From Juglans regia (taxonomy: Eukaryota; Streptophyta; Magnoliopsida; Fagales; Juglandaceae): a DNA stretch of 64,000 bases. Within the stretch, counting starts at the first letter, position 1. The number at the start of each line of letters is the position of its first letter. Below the pieces are notes generated by a model. It did no database searches. It was not told where the DNA came from and was given only the letters and a program-made list of their open reading frames with translations. Of this stretch, positions 22,726-32,567 are shown in pieces. The stretch is taken from the NCBI RefSeq assembly GCF_001411555.2, contig NC_049911.1, forward strand, positions 1,922,001 to 1,986,000, in the 5' to 3' direction. Position numbers and translations under genes: made by a program.

Positions 22726-24300
22726 TGATTTTTTTTCCGTAATGTCACATTATGTCATTTAGAAAGAATTACAAGAAAAGTTATAACGCAAGAACATTTC
22801 TAATTTTAGGGATATATATTAGATTTTTCATTCTTAATTAATTTATCTGAATTGCATTTAGAGACTACCCAAAATAAATTGAGGTAAAAAGTTAAATCAA
22901 GGTCTATATGTTTTTCAATACTAATAAAAAAAAATATTATATTGGATTTGATCATATATTTAAAAATTATTCTTCTGACTTTCTAAGATGAAAAATTATT
23001 TATCTATCATTTTTTTTTTGTCAAGATTTGCAAATATTTCTCGATAGATAAAAAAAAAAAAAATAGCAAATCCATTTGGTTCATCAAACAAGTTGAATTT
23101 TACTAAATGGAAATATTTGACTTGAACAAGACATAAAACTAAATATTTTACAACAAAGATAATATAGTTTGGTCTAAATATTTTGAATGTACTAGCCATT
23201 TTTATCAATCGTGTTTTTTCCATATGATAATTTCTGGATAAAATTTTCATGTATAGGAAAATTTGTCTTCTCTAATTGGATTAGTGCATCCACAATTAAA
23301 GATAAATAATACTTATAGTACAAGCGCCGCGCACTTGTTTTAAAAAAAATAAATAAATATAAAACCCACAGAAAAAATTAAATACAACATTTTGACTCGA
23401 TCAAATGATTGTCTCTTGACATTTCCTCCACCAACACTCCCATGAGAACCATCACCATGAGAGGGTATAAATCCAAAGGATACACCACTTTGTGTATGAT
23501 CACAACCCCTAAAATCTCCATATTTAAAAATTCATTCTTCTAACTTTCTAAGAAGCAAAATTACTTATCATCAGTTTTCTTGTCAAAGATGTTGCAAATA
23601 TTTCTCCATAAATAAACATGTTTGACTGGTTGACATGAACTAGCTAGACATTCAACTAAATAAAAGATAATAGATTGGGTCTAAATATTTTGAATATAAT
23701 ACTAGCCATTTTCCATCGATCATGTAATTTCCCATATGATAGTTTTTGGATATAATTTTCATATTCGAAAACTTATATCTTCTCTAATTGGATAACTGCA
23801 ACTACAATTAATTGTCTTTCTCATATTAGTTTTAGACGAGAAATGCTATTTATCAATTTTTTAATCATCATTCTTTTATATGGTACTGAATAATTCGCTG
23901 GCCTTGAAAGCATTGGCAATGGTTGTTGATTTAGCTGAAACTAGTACTAAAACTTTCTATCTAAAAGTCAAAATAATAATATAATAATAGATATTTTAAT
24001 AATAATTTTTTCGGTTTTTTTTATATTTTATAAATAAATTCCATATATTAATTAATAATTTAATTTTTATTTAAAATTATTGTTTCATTCCATTTGCATT
24101 AGATCCCAAAATATTAATTTAATTCTGATATATCTGTGCTCCAGATATAATAAGGATATAAGTAAACTGAATAGGTTGTTGATTTAGCTATAGACCTCAT
24201 GATCACCACCTTGCCCCCCCTTAGGAGGAATTTTCGGCAGAATAATTGATTCCATGAAAATTCAGATCCAGGTGCTGATTTCCTGACTGCAAAAGGTCAA
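22690..24300. other. Non-coding stretch with direct repeats
   Basis: No gene. 'ACGCAAGAAC(G/A)TTTCTAATTTTAG' occurs at about 22690 and 22782. A larger direct repeat is given separately. About 23830-23900 ('GCTATTTATCAATTTTTTAA') resembles 18150-18200, so part of this is also duplicated DC1 flank. Confidence 0.55.
22960..23820 (+). repeat. Direct repeat, about 300-bp units
   Basis: About 22960-23295 and 23522-23820 align as diverged direct copies. Shared words include 'TTCTGACTTTCTAAGA' or 'TTCTAACTTTCTAAGA', 'GGTCTAAATATTTTGAAT', 'ACTAGCCATTTT' and 'CTTCTCTAATTGGAT'. About 225 bp separates them. Confidence 0.8.
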
Positions 24301-24308
24301 GCAATTAG

Positions 24309-24358
<50 letters not shown>
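24309..24358. repeat. (AC)n(AT)n microsatellite
   Basis: A compound dinucleotide repeat of about 50 bp, ACACAC then ATATAT. Confidence 0.95.
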
Positions 24359-24361
<3 letters not shown>

Positions 24362-24646
24362 CTGGGGGAAGATGATCAGATTTGAGATTAAGGAGCACAA
24401 AATTTTAGGAATGCCAGGTTCTAGACGAGTTTGATGAATTCCAACTCAATTTGAAATGTCGAAACCAAAAACTGGATCGGTGACGCTCTTATTTCCAGCT
24501 CTCAAACCAGGCTTCATACACAACCCAACAAATGGAACAAAGCCTTGTACTGCAACATTATGATCGGTTTTATATTGTAACAATCATGGGTAATAAATCT
24601 TCAATAATAGGATGTTTGTTGGACACCCAACCCCTCGTATATATAG

Positions 24647-24836
24647 AGCTTTACTAGTCATCATCCCACACACCACACAAATTTTTATTTTTATATTTTA
24701 GTTTTATTCTAGTTAAGCTAATTGAGTTATTCTACTCATCATCTATATACCACATACTTGTTAATGAAAAAATAAATAAAAAAATAAAAAACAATTTATG
24801 TGTGGTGTATGGCGTAGGGATGATGAATTTTTTTTT
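24647..24836. mobile_element. MITE, GTTTTACTAGTCAT family (copy in block B)
   Basis: The same element as at 13911-14105, in the same position relative to the DC1 gene. Its ends are 'TTTACTAGTCATCATCCCA' and 'GGGATGATGAATTTT'. Confidence 0.75.
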
Positions 24837-24931
24837 TCATATATATATTCTTTAGATTAATAAAATGTGTGCTTATTAGAAAAAAAAAGAATAAACGAAG
24901 TAAGCTCATGAGGCTATTGAATTTAAATAAA

Positions 24932-25230
24932 GAAAAATGCTAGGGAGCCTAAGAAAATATTGTTTAATAATATTGTGAATTTTTTTCTTTATTAAAAAAT
25001 ATTTAAAAAGTGTTAAAAAAATGATGTGAAACAAATAAATTTAAAGATTTTTTGTTTTTTGTTCACATTATTTTTTTAACACTTTTAAATATTTTTAAAA
25101 AAAGAAAAAATTCACAATATTATTAAATAATATTTTCTTAATCACTAAGTAAAAAAAAAACTAAAAATAAAAATAAAAAAATCAATCGAAAAAAAAAAAA
25201 AAGCCCAAAACGGAATCCCTAGCATTTCTC
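24932..25230. mobile_element. hAT-type MITE, AAATGCTAGGGA family
   Basis: Inverted termini GAAAAATGCTAGGGAG and its reverse form ATCCCTAGCATTTCTC enclose AT-rich DNA that is itself partly palindromic. The flanks carry TTAAATAAA on both sides, a target duplication of 8-9 bp as made by hAT transposases. It is absent from block A at the same site, so it inserted after the duplication. Confidence 0.85.
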
Positions 25231-25882
25231 TTAAATAAAACTTCCCTTACTTGGATTATAATTAAAACTAATTAAATAACATTCCCCACTATTGATGATA
25301 TAGTTTCCATAACATTTTCTTTGTTTATATTAAACCGTGTCTGTTATTTTCTCAAGTAATTTAATAATAATCATTCAAATAATTTAATTTTATTTAGATA
25401 ACCTTTCGATTCTAATTTTCAAAATTAGACCATTAGATAACCTTTGAGGACTTGTGGAAATACTTGAACAATTAATGCCCCATGCATAAATATTGAGTTT
25501 CAGCATGATATATTGTAACTGATCATCTCAAATTAATTAATAGGCCTAGCTACATGGAGGACTTTCCAACGTTAATCACCTTGATCTACTGAACCTGTTG
25601 ACGTTACATCTTCATTCATAAATCTAAAGTAATTACTTTATAAATACAATTACCACATTTTTTTAAAGAAAAAGAAGGAAAAATTAACCATTAAATAATT
25701 AAACCAACAAAAAAAATAACTATCAAAACCAATCTCTCTGTTAAACAAGAAAGTGTATACACGAGTAGTCTTAATTAAAACAGTACTTCTTGTTCCTATT
25801 ATTACAATATGGTAGACCAAAGAAATAAGTAACTTGTGGGGCTATTCAGTTTAAATAAAAGCCCAAGTAAAGAAAAAAGTAA

Positions 25883-27865
25883 CTATCCCTTACTTGCTCC
25901 TATTCCGCTTAAGCACCATGTGTGCACAATGAAATTACATTCGACACATTCATAAACAAAATCTGAATATATAAGATCAACACAAACCTTGCACAGATCA
26001 CGGCCATCATCCGAAGTACTCTTCTGAACAAAAGCAAGAGGATGTTGATGGTTATCACTTGTGCGAGTTTTTCCAAACTTCATATTTGGGAATTTTCCAA
26101 GAATACATTCCGGATGAGCAGGATAAATGCAATCTGCATAATAGTAGAACCAACACCTCGGGTCTCGTTCTTTTTCACAAATATCACAATAATATTCTCC
26201 CGAATCATCTTCTGGAACATAACAAAGAGTGAATGGATGTTCATGTTGTTCATACCATACTGTATGCGGCAATGTTAAACACTTGAAGTCCAATGCAAAT
26301 CCACAATTATCAGCACAAGAACAGAATTTGATTCCTTTATTTGAATCACAATTATTACACTTTCTGTCTTCCGATGACCTAGAAAGAATAAGTCCGTGTT
26401 TGTGACTATCATGTGTGAAATTATTATATGGGAGTAAACTGCATTGTACATCAAGATCAAAATTACATTCTTCACAATTATAAGTGAAGCCATTACAATC
26501 ACGGTCACAGACATTACATCCAAAAACACTACCAGCATAAGTTGCCCTAGGGAGGAGCATAAGAGAATGTTCATGGAGTGGATGTCTCATTCTTCGTCTT
26601 AATTCAGTACAAGATTTGTGAAGAAAGAATCTACACTAAGCACAAGCAAAATATGGAGTAAAGATGTACCGCGTACATGCATCACACTTTTCCTTGATCC
26701 CAAACTTGTCAATTAGTTTTAAGTTATGCTCATGACTAAAATGTTTGATTTCTGCAGCTATTTCAAACCCATCTACTGCTGATTTGAACTTTTTAACAAC
26801 GTTGTATGGCAACATGTCTGTGGATTCATCAAGCCCATGTTCCAACATACTTGTCGATGACTCAATAGATTCTAATTCATTTCTAGACTTCCGCATAAAC
26901 GTTTCATCTTTCTCTTCCTTGCTTGTAGCACAATGAAGGTGGGCAACATAATCCTGACAAGTTGAGCAATAATAAACCCCGTAGTCCATGTCCTCCATTT
27001 TAACACATAGTTGGCAAACACGTCTATGCAGGCTAAATGGATCAATAGCTGGAAGAGAGTAAATAAGTTTGAGAGGGTGGTCATGCCGTATAACTTTGAG
27101 AACCGATGGTAAGGAAGCACAATCTAGGTGGACCACAAATGAACATTTGTCACAAAAATAAAACATGCCTCTGCCTTCCTTCCCACAAGCATCGCAAGTG
27201 AATGATATCAATTTTTTTGCAAGGGTCAATGGATGGTCTTCATCATGAATCTCAGCCTTTATGATGGGTGGTCGTTCAACCAATGGTGAAAGAGTACATT
27301 CCGGGTGGACCATAAACGAACAGGTAGTAGTAGCACAAAAATAAAACATTCCCTTCCCTTCTTCCTCACAATGATCACAAGTGAATTGGGTGGATTTCCG
27401 CATAAGGGTCAATGGGTGGTCGTGAATATCAACTTTTGTGGTTAGTGAAAGCGAAGCGCATTTAATGCAAAGTTTGAACTTACAACCAGAACAATTGTAT
27501 GTGAACCAGTACCACCTTTGATCTCTTCCGCAACTACCACAATATTTATGTTCTTCTGATTCCGTAGTTGGACTGAGAGTAAGAGGATCATGTTTGGGGT
27601 GGAATGGGTGCTTCAACTGGTGGGGTAATTCGGCACATGATTTATGTATGTAGAAATACTTGCACCCATCTAATTTACATCCGTAACAAGGAGTACCTGA
27701 TGATATGCTTTCCCAGCACAATCTACATTTATGAAAATATCCATCCTGATCTACTATTTCTGATCCATCGAGGCTGATCAACAACAAGGGATGTGGGTGG
27801 CTGAAATGTTGAATTAGCTCCATCGCTCCCTCACTATATTTAATTATACCGTTCGTATTCGTCAT
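25883..27865 (-). pseudogene. DC1-domain protein gene, copy B, with one nonsense codon
   Basis: This is a close duplicate of the intact gene at 15166-17139, with the same ten-repeat plan. The frame is open for 409 codons, ending ...IFTPYFACA, then meets TAG at 26636-26638 where copy A has CAG (Gln) in repeat 6. The rest is open in the same frame to 25883 (235 codons from the next Met). There are a few in-frame indels, for example an extra Thr-Thr in CATTTCSFM and DQDGYFHK. A truncated protein of the first five-and-a-half repeats could be made; otherwise it is a young pseudogene. The start and its (TA)n leader are as in copy A. Confidence 0.8.
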
Positions 27866-27866
27866 A

Positions 27867-27903
<37 letters not shown>

Positions 27904-27904
27904 C

Positions 27905-28220
27905 CTGAAAAATAGGGTCAATTAATTAATCCAGAGCATGGATGTATTAATTAATTTGAACATTTCATGATCTCCAAATTCGAATGGGGTCCACATCATA
28001 TAATATATATTTATCAAAATGAAAATTAAAGAATAAAATAAAATAAAATAAACAATTACCACCCCGACCAATTAATCCATCTTACACGTACATGAATTTT
28101 ACCAAATCGATCTCAAACACATGTACATTTCTACTAGTACTACTACTTCACAGATCGATCGAAGAAGAAAATATAGATGGAAGGAGGAAAAAAAATTAAA
28201 AAAATCATATATATACTCAC
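27905..28220 (-). other. Probable 5' UTR intron of DC1 copy B
   Basis: Donor CAG|GTGAGTATAT at 28220 and acceptor TTTTTCAG|GTCAT at 27905 are the same as in copy A, and the length is again 316 bp. Both splice signals are retained although the coding part has a stop. Confidence 0.7.
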
Positions 28221-28472
28221 CTGATCAAAATTAGGGAAAAAAGAAAATAATTCTGATTTTGGGCGGCTTCAGAAGTTGACAAAGCTAGCTAGCAAGCTTC
28301 CAAGTAGTTTCGCCTGGTTCATTTGATCATCATCAGAGATATATTATATATTCGTGAGTAGTACTTATATATGACAATAGTACGGTTAATTTTGACGAAT
28401 GTCCTATATATAAATTATAATTTAATGTGGCTAGCTAGCCTGGCCTCCAAGATAATTTTGTATTTTTTCCAA

Positions 28473-28708
28473 CGGATGATATTGCTACACCCACAGAAGA
28501 TTCTTACAAAGAATCCTCACCGGAAGGCAAGTTTTTTTTTTTTCTTTTTTTCAATCATTTTTTTTAAACACTTTAATCATTTGTAAAAAAATATAAAAAA
28601 AATCTAAATTTATTTAAAAATACTTCCTTAATTATTAAATAAAAATAAAATAAAATGAAATTCGATACAAGATTTAGGCAGAAATCTTATGTGGAAGTAG
28701 TATTTTCC
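28473..28708. mobile_element. hAT-type MITE, ATTGCTACACCCAC family
   Basis: Left end 'GATATTGCTACACCCACAG' faces right end 'CTTATGTGGAAGTAGTATT'. TTTTCCAA lies directly on both sides (28465-28472 and 28709-28716), an 8-bp target duplication. Block A has the uninterrupted site near 17795, so this is a post-duplication insertion. Confidence 0.8.
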
Positions 28709-28922
28709 TTTTCCAATAGCTAAGATAAAAACATCATGTTTTGTAGCCCTCCATCATGAAGACCGATGTGTTAATAAATTTCTGATATGATCAAGTACTA
28801 CTTTTGAACATTTCATATTGATCAAACTACTCAAATGAACATTTCAATATAGGAGAAGAAGAAGAAGAAGAAGGAATGTATAGATCAGAAAACAATCTAC
28901 GAATGAAATAATTAATACTCAC

Positions 28923-29060
28923 CTCGATCAATTAAGATGAAAAATAATTCTGATGATCTTTGGCTTCCAAGCCGATCGATCTGCATCTTTCTGATCAAAA
29001 AGGCCGTAAGATGCGCTCAAAACGTAATATGAAGCTTAATACTGATGCTATATGAAATGA
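28923..29060 (-). other. Orphan 5' leader exon of a lost DC1 gene
   Basis: On the minus strand the sequence runs into a donor, TTGATCGAG|GTGAGTATTA, with the intron starting at 28922, as in the leader of the intact DC1 genes but more diverged. No DC1 coding sequence follows within the expected distance on this strand; 28800-28840 leads straight into the block B upstream region. A second copy is at 46235-46360. Confidence 0.5.
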
Positions 29061-29076
29061 AACAGCAATACTTTAT

Positions 29077-29331
29077 GAACCGTGCTACAACCCCCGCTCC
29101 CTGTCCCGCTCTCAGTCCCGCTTAGTGTAAAATGTAGTGTTTTTTTATTTTACTTTTTTATACATGTATTTTTTTAACACTATAAAATATTTTTTAAAAA
29201 AATAAAAAAATTATAATATCATTAAAAAACACTTACTTAATCATTAAGTAAAAAAAAAATATATTAAAAAAATAAAAAAAAATATAGCGAGACCGGGACC
29301 GGGACCAGGAGTGGTGAGAGTAGCATTATTC
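29077..29331. mobile_element. hAT-type MITE, GTGCTACAACCCCCGCTCC family
   Basis: The left end is 'GTGCTACAACCCCCGCTCCC' and the right end 'GGACCAGGAGTGGTGAGAG' followed by TAGCATTATTC. The target ATACTTTAT is perfectly duplicated at 29068-29076 and 29332-29340. The interior is AT-rich. Confidence 0.85.
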
Positions 29332-29369
29332 ATACTTTATATATCCATCATGAGTAGTTTATGGAGAGT

Positions 29370-29407
29370 TGGCGACAACTTTCATCGGTTGGTGGGTGTA
29401 TATAATA

Positions 29408-29444
<37 letters not shown>

Positions 29445-29700
29445 CTGATTTACGGAAATCGAAAAAGGCAAAAGTCTGCTCTTTTGATTTTGAAAAGATT
29501 AAAAACCGAAAAAGTCCCTCCTTTTTAGTTCACCTTTACGAAAAACCCTTATCAGAAAGTTTATTTACCAAGTTACCATGCCACTGATTCATGTTAACTG
29601 GGTTTTAAATAACGGTCGAAATTCATATACCGGGCGAAATACCGAAAACGTATTGACCGAAATGGCCGATGTTTGATCCGGTACGAAATGTAATCCTTTC
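29370..29700. other. Non-coding part of copy C
   Basis: Matches 39650-39700 and 40380-40780 in copy D with intervening differences. An (AT)n tract lies at about 29410-29443. No gene. Confidence 0.6.
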
Positions 29701-29704
29701 CCAT

Positions 29705-30392
29705 AGGAAAATGCTACATGCCCCGCTGGGGGCTCCCGCTGGGAGCTCCCGCTGGGCATGTAACATTTTTTTATCTATTTATTTTAGTTTTTTTAATATA
29801 AATATTATTAATAATTTTAAATATTTTAAAAAATAAAATAAAAATTATAATATTATTAAAAATATTTTTTTAATCAAGAAATAGAATAAAAAATAATATT
29901 TATTTTACTTCGTGATTAAGGAAGTATTTTTTAATAATTTTTTTTTACTTTCTGATTAAGAAAGTGTTTTTTAATGATATTTTAAATTTATTTTATTTTT
30001 TAAAAGTGTAAAAAAAATCTATATAAAAAATAAATTTAAAAAATACACATAAAATAGTACATATTAAGCCCAACAGGAACCCAGCGAAGCTGTAGCATGT
30101 CCATTTTAAGTATTTAAAAAAATCATAATATTATTAAAAATACTTTCTTAATCATGAAGTAAAATAAAAAATTATAAAAAAATATTTTTTATTTTACTTC
30201 GTAATTAAGAAAATATATATTTTTTTACTTTCTGATTAAAAAAATATTTTTTTAATAATATTTTAAATTTATTATTTTTTTAAAATATTAAAAAATGTTA
30301 AAAAATCTATATAAAAAATTATTTAAATAAAAAATATATAAAATAATCCTACAGACCCCAGCGGGAGCCCCCAGCGGGGCTGTAGCATCACC
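29705..30392. mobile_element. Composite MITE with GCCCCGCTGGGGGCTCCCGC ends
   Basis: Termini 'AATGCTACATGCCCCGCTGG' and 'CCAGCGGGGCTGTAGCATC' are inverted. CCTTTCCCAT is present on both sides (29695-29704 and 30393-30402), and copy D has the empty site near 40773. A second end-like sequence 'GAACCCAGCGAAGCTGTAGC' at about 30075-30095 shows that one element was inserted into, or fused to, another of the same family. Confidence 0.8.
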
Positions 30393-30709
30393 CCTTTCCC
30401 ATATCGGTTACTGTACTGGCATGTCAGATACTGAAAATTCTGATTAGTACGGTACAATTTTCAAAACTTATAATTTTTTATTTTTTTTTAGTTTTTTTTC
30501 TATTTAGTGATTAATAAACTTTTTTTCATATTATTTTTTTAACATTTTTAAATATTTTTTAAAAAAGAAAAATATGAAAATTAATTCTGATGATCTTTGG
30601 CTTCCAAGCCGATCGATCTGCTTCTGATAAAAAAGGCCACAAGATGCGCTCAAAACTTAATATGAAGCTTAGTACTGATGCTATATGAAATGAAACAGCA
30701 ATACTTTAT

Positions 30710-30780
30710 CACTTCTTCTACACACAAGTGCCGAATGCAAACGGCGAGTAAACGGCATTTTTTTAATGCCACGTCGGTAG
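30710..30780 (+). repeat. Left terminal inverted repeat of the MULE
   Basis: Contains CTTCTACACACAAGTGCCG, AATGCAAACGGCGAGTAAAC and AATGCCAC. The reverse complement of the right end has CTTCTTGCAAGCGCCTT, ATGCAGTCGGCGAGCAAAC and ATGTGGCATT in the same order. Confidence 0.75.
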
Positions 30781-30954
30781 TAAATAAATCATTAAATAAA
30801 TAAAATAAATAAATAAAAAAAAGGGGGAAAACAGAACAAAACTCTGGTTTCGTTCCCGCTCGACCTCTCTCGTCTTCGGCCCGACATTTTCGAAAGCTGC
30901 TTTGGTGCTCGAAGCCAATACAGAGATCTTCGACTGGTTCTTTTGCTTCAGATC

Positions 30955-31085
30955 GTAAGCTTGCGTTGTCTTCGGCGTGGGTGAGCTTCGGCCTGGGTGA
31001 CCTTCTTCGGCGTGGGTGAGTTTCGGCCTGAGTGAGCTTCGGCCTGGGTGAGCTTCTTCGGCCTGGGTGAGCTTCATCTTCTTGA
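30955..31085 (-). repeat. Minisatellite in the MULE left subterminal region
   Basis: Units of 18-21 bp, 'GTGAGCTTCGGCCTGG' with or without CTT, are repeated about six times. A related phrase 'GAGCTTCATCTTCGG' occurs in the right subterminal region near 39000, so the two ends share repeat material. Confidence 0.85.
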
Positions 31086-31139
31086 GTTTGCTCTTACATT
31101 TTTGCTTGCAGGAGTTAAGGAAGGACATAAGTGTCTTCG

Positions 31140-32567
31140 GCTTCAAATCGACTATCGAGAAAGCTCTGGGATTTCGTGGTCCAGTTGAGCTGTGAGGTGA
31201 ACTGGTCCAGCAAGGTGGATATCATCTGGAACGCATACAATGGTAAAGCAGCTTTTTTCTGTGTGCTTGGAAACCCAGCTCCGTGTTCATGTGTTTAGGC
31301 CGTAGAAGTTAGCAGATTCACATGAATGAAATTCATGTTTCTGTGTAAAAATAAAAAAAATAAAAAAAACACATTATATTCGAACTTGTAGTGATTTGAA
31401 ATTTGAAGGTCATTCACTTTTGTTTCCCATGAATCACGGCATCTTCTGAGCCCGCATTACAATTTTAATTAATTGCTATCTTTAACTTATGGATGCAGTT
31501 ATTCGTAGTTGGTGATGTTGGTGAATCTGCATGAACTTTTCTGATAAATGAACTTGCATTAGATTTCAGGACCTGGACGAGTGGCTATGTTGTTCCTGGT
31601 TCTGTTTGTTTTGGACATGGATGGATAGAAGCTTGAATAAAGTTGCTCAATTTAAGCTTGTATCTAATTTAGTTATTTTTAGATTAGTGTTTTAGGGACT
31701 CTTTTTAAGGACTGTTGCGTTATGTTATTAAGATTAGCTTGTATCTAAAGCGCGCACACGCACACAGTGGCTATTAAATCACAACCTCGCCCTTCACCCT
31801 ATTCTTCTAGTGGGGAGAAGGTGCAGTTTCAGTTAATAGCGTATGTTGGGTTATTTTTTGGGACTTTGCATAAATAAATGACATTACATGAGACATCTTC
31901 TCGAGCTTCTTATTCTCACAAGATATTAATAGTATTTCACAAGCTTACCTAATATAAGAATAAACACAAATAGATAGATAGCCATTAAGTACATATCAGG
32001 ACCCCTGCAACTGAATACAGCTTTGTACTTAAGCAAAGACAAAACTTACACCATAAGTTTCTTCTAGATGCTGCATTGCCTGATCAAATTCTTGCATTCC
32101 ATGATACCTTAGAAAATCTGCATCTCCCTGGGTGTAATAATCAACAAGAGCAGAGATTATACATATCAATGAATAGAATAAAAATATCTCAGGAATATTA
32201 AATGAGATGCACATTTTGTTTTTTGCAAAAAGAAGTATAAACATGTGCATAGTTTGCTGCGGAGTAATCTTTTAAGATTGCGGTGAGAAATAGACCATTC
32301 CACTTGTTTGTTCACTTAGAGTATTCTTCCCAGAGACTGACCTTGTTTTTATTGTACAATGTGTACAGGGCATTGGAAAAGGGGAAGAACACTCAAATCC
32401 GCTAACACCATCTAGCTCAAACACCCCTACCTCAGTATGTTATTTAATATTTCAAAAACTTATTGGAAATGGTCTACTTAATGGTCTACTTAATGGTCTA
32501 CTTATTGGAAATGACATCTTTATGCTAGGACATCCCTCAAACGAATCATATAAACTTTCCAAATCAC
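31140..32567 (+). other. Probable 5' UTR exon and intron of the transposase gene
   Basis: No coding frame for the transposase is visible. 'CATACAATG|GTAAAGCAG' at about 31228 is a plausible donor and 'GTGTACAG|GGCATTGG' near 32369 a plausible acceptor, so most of this may be an intron in the leader. An antisense exon fragment lies inside it. Short tandem copies of 'AATGGTCTACTT' occur at about 32468-32505. Confidence 0.45.
32052..32127 (-). pseudogene. Captured exon of starch branching enzyme (1,4-alpha-glucan branching enzyme)
   Basis: On the minus strand, an acceptor (TTACACCCAG|GGAGATGC) and a donor (CTTATG|GTGTAAG) enclose 76 bp encoding [19 protein letters not shown], then HLEETYG. This matches the conserved C-terminal region of plant class II starch branching enzymes (GDADYLRYRGMQEFDRAMQH, EEKYGF), which transfers glucan chains in plastids. 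No neighbouring enzyme exon is visible on either side, so only one exon with pieces of its introns is present. It lies antisense within the transposase leader. The simplest reading is transduplication of a host exon by the MULE. The family match is from memory. Confidence 0.75.

Larger units (their letters stand above)
24487..28345 (-). repeat. DC1 duplication block B (partner 10585-17700)
   Basis: The second copy of the DC1 unit. It starts with 'CAGCTCTCAAACCAGGC', has no LINE at the 24611-24630 junction, and then carries the same MITE, DC1 gene, intron and upstream region. Divergence is low in the coding region. Confidence 0.85.
28840..30575 (-). repeat. DC1-upstream segment, tandem copy C
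   Basis: Starts with the 'AACATTTCAATATAG' region and a spliced-leader-like exon, then 'CATGAGTAGTTTATGGAGAG', 'CCGAAAAAGTCCC' and 'CGGTACAATTTTCAAAACTT'. Copy D follows directly, split into 30575-30709 and 39623-40860 by the MULE. A third partial copy is at 46170-46360. Copy C is loaded with MITEs. Confidence 0.85.

Noticed and set aside
30763..31146. 127-codon minus-strand frame at the MULE left end
   Set aside because: It translates the GAGCTTCGGCCTGG minisatellite (repeating HAEE and HPGRSS units); no domain.
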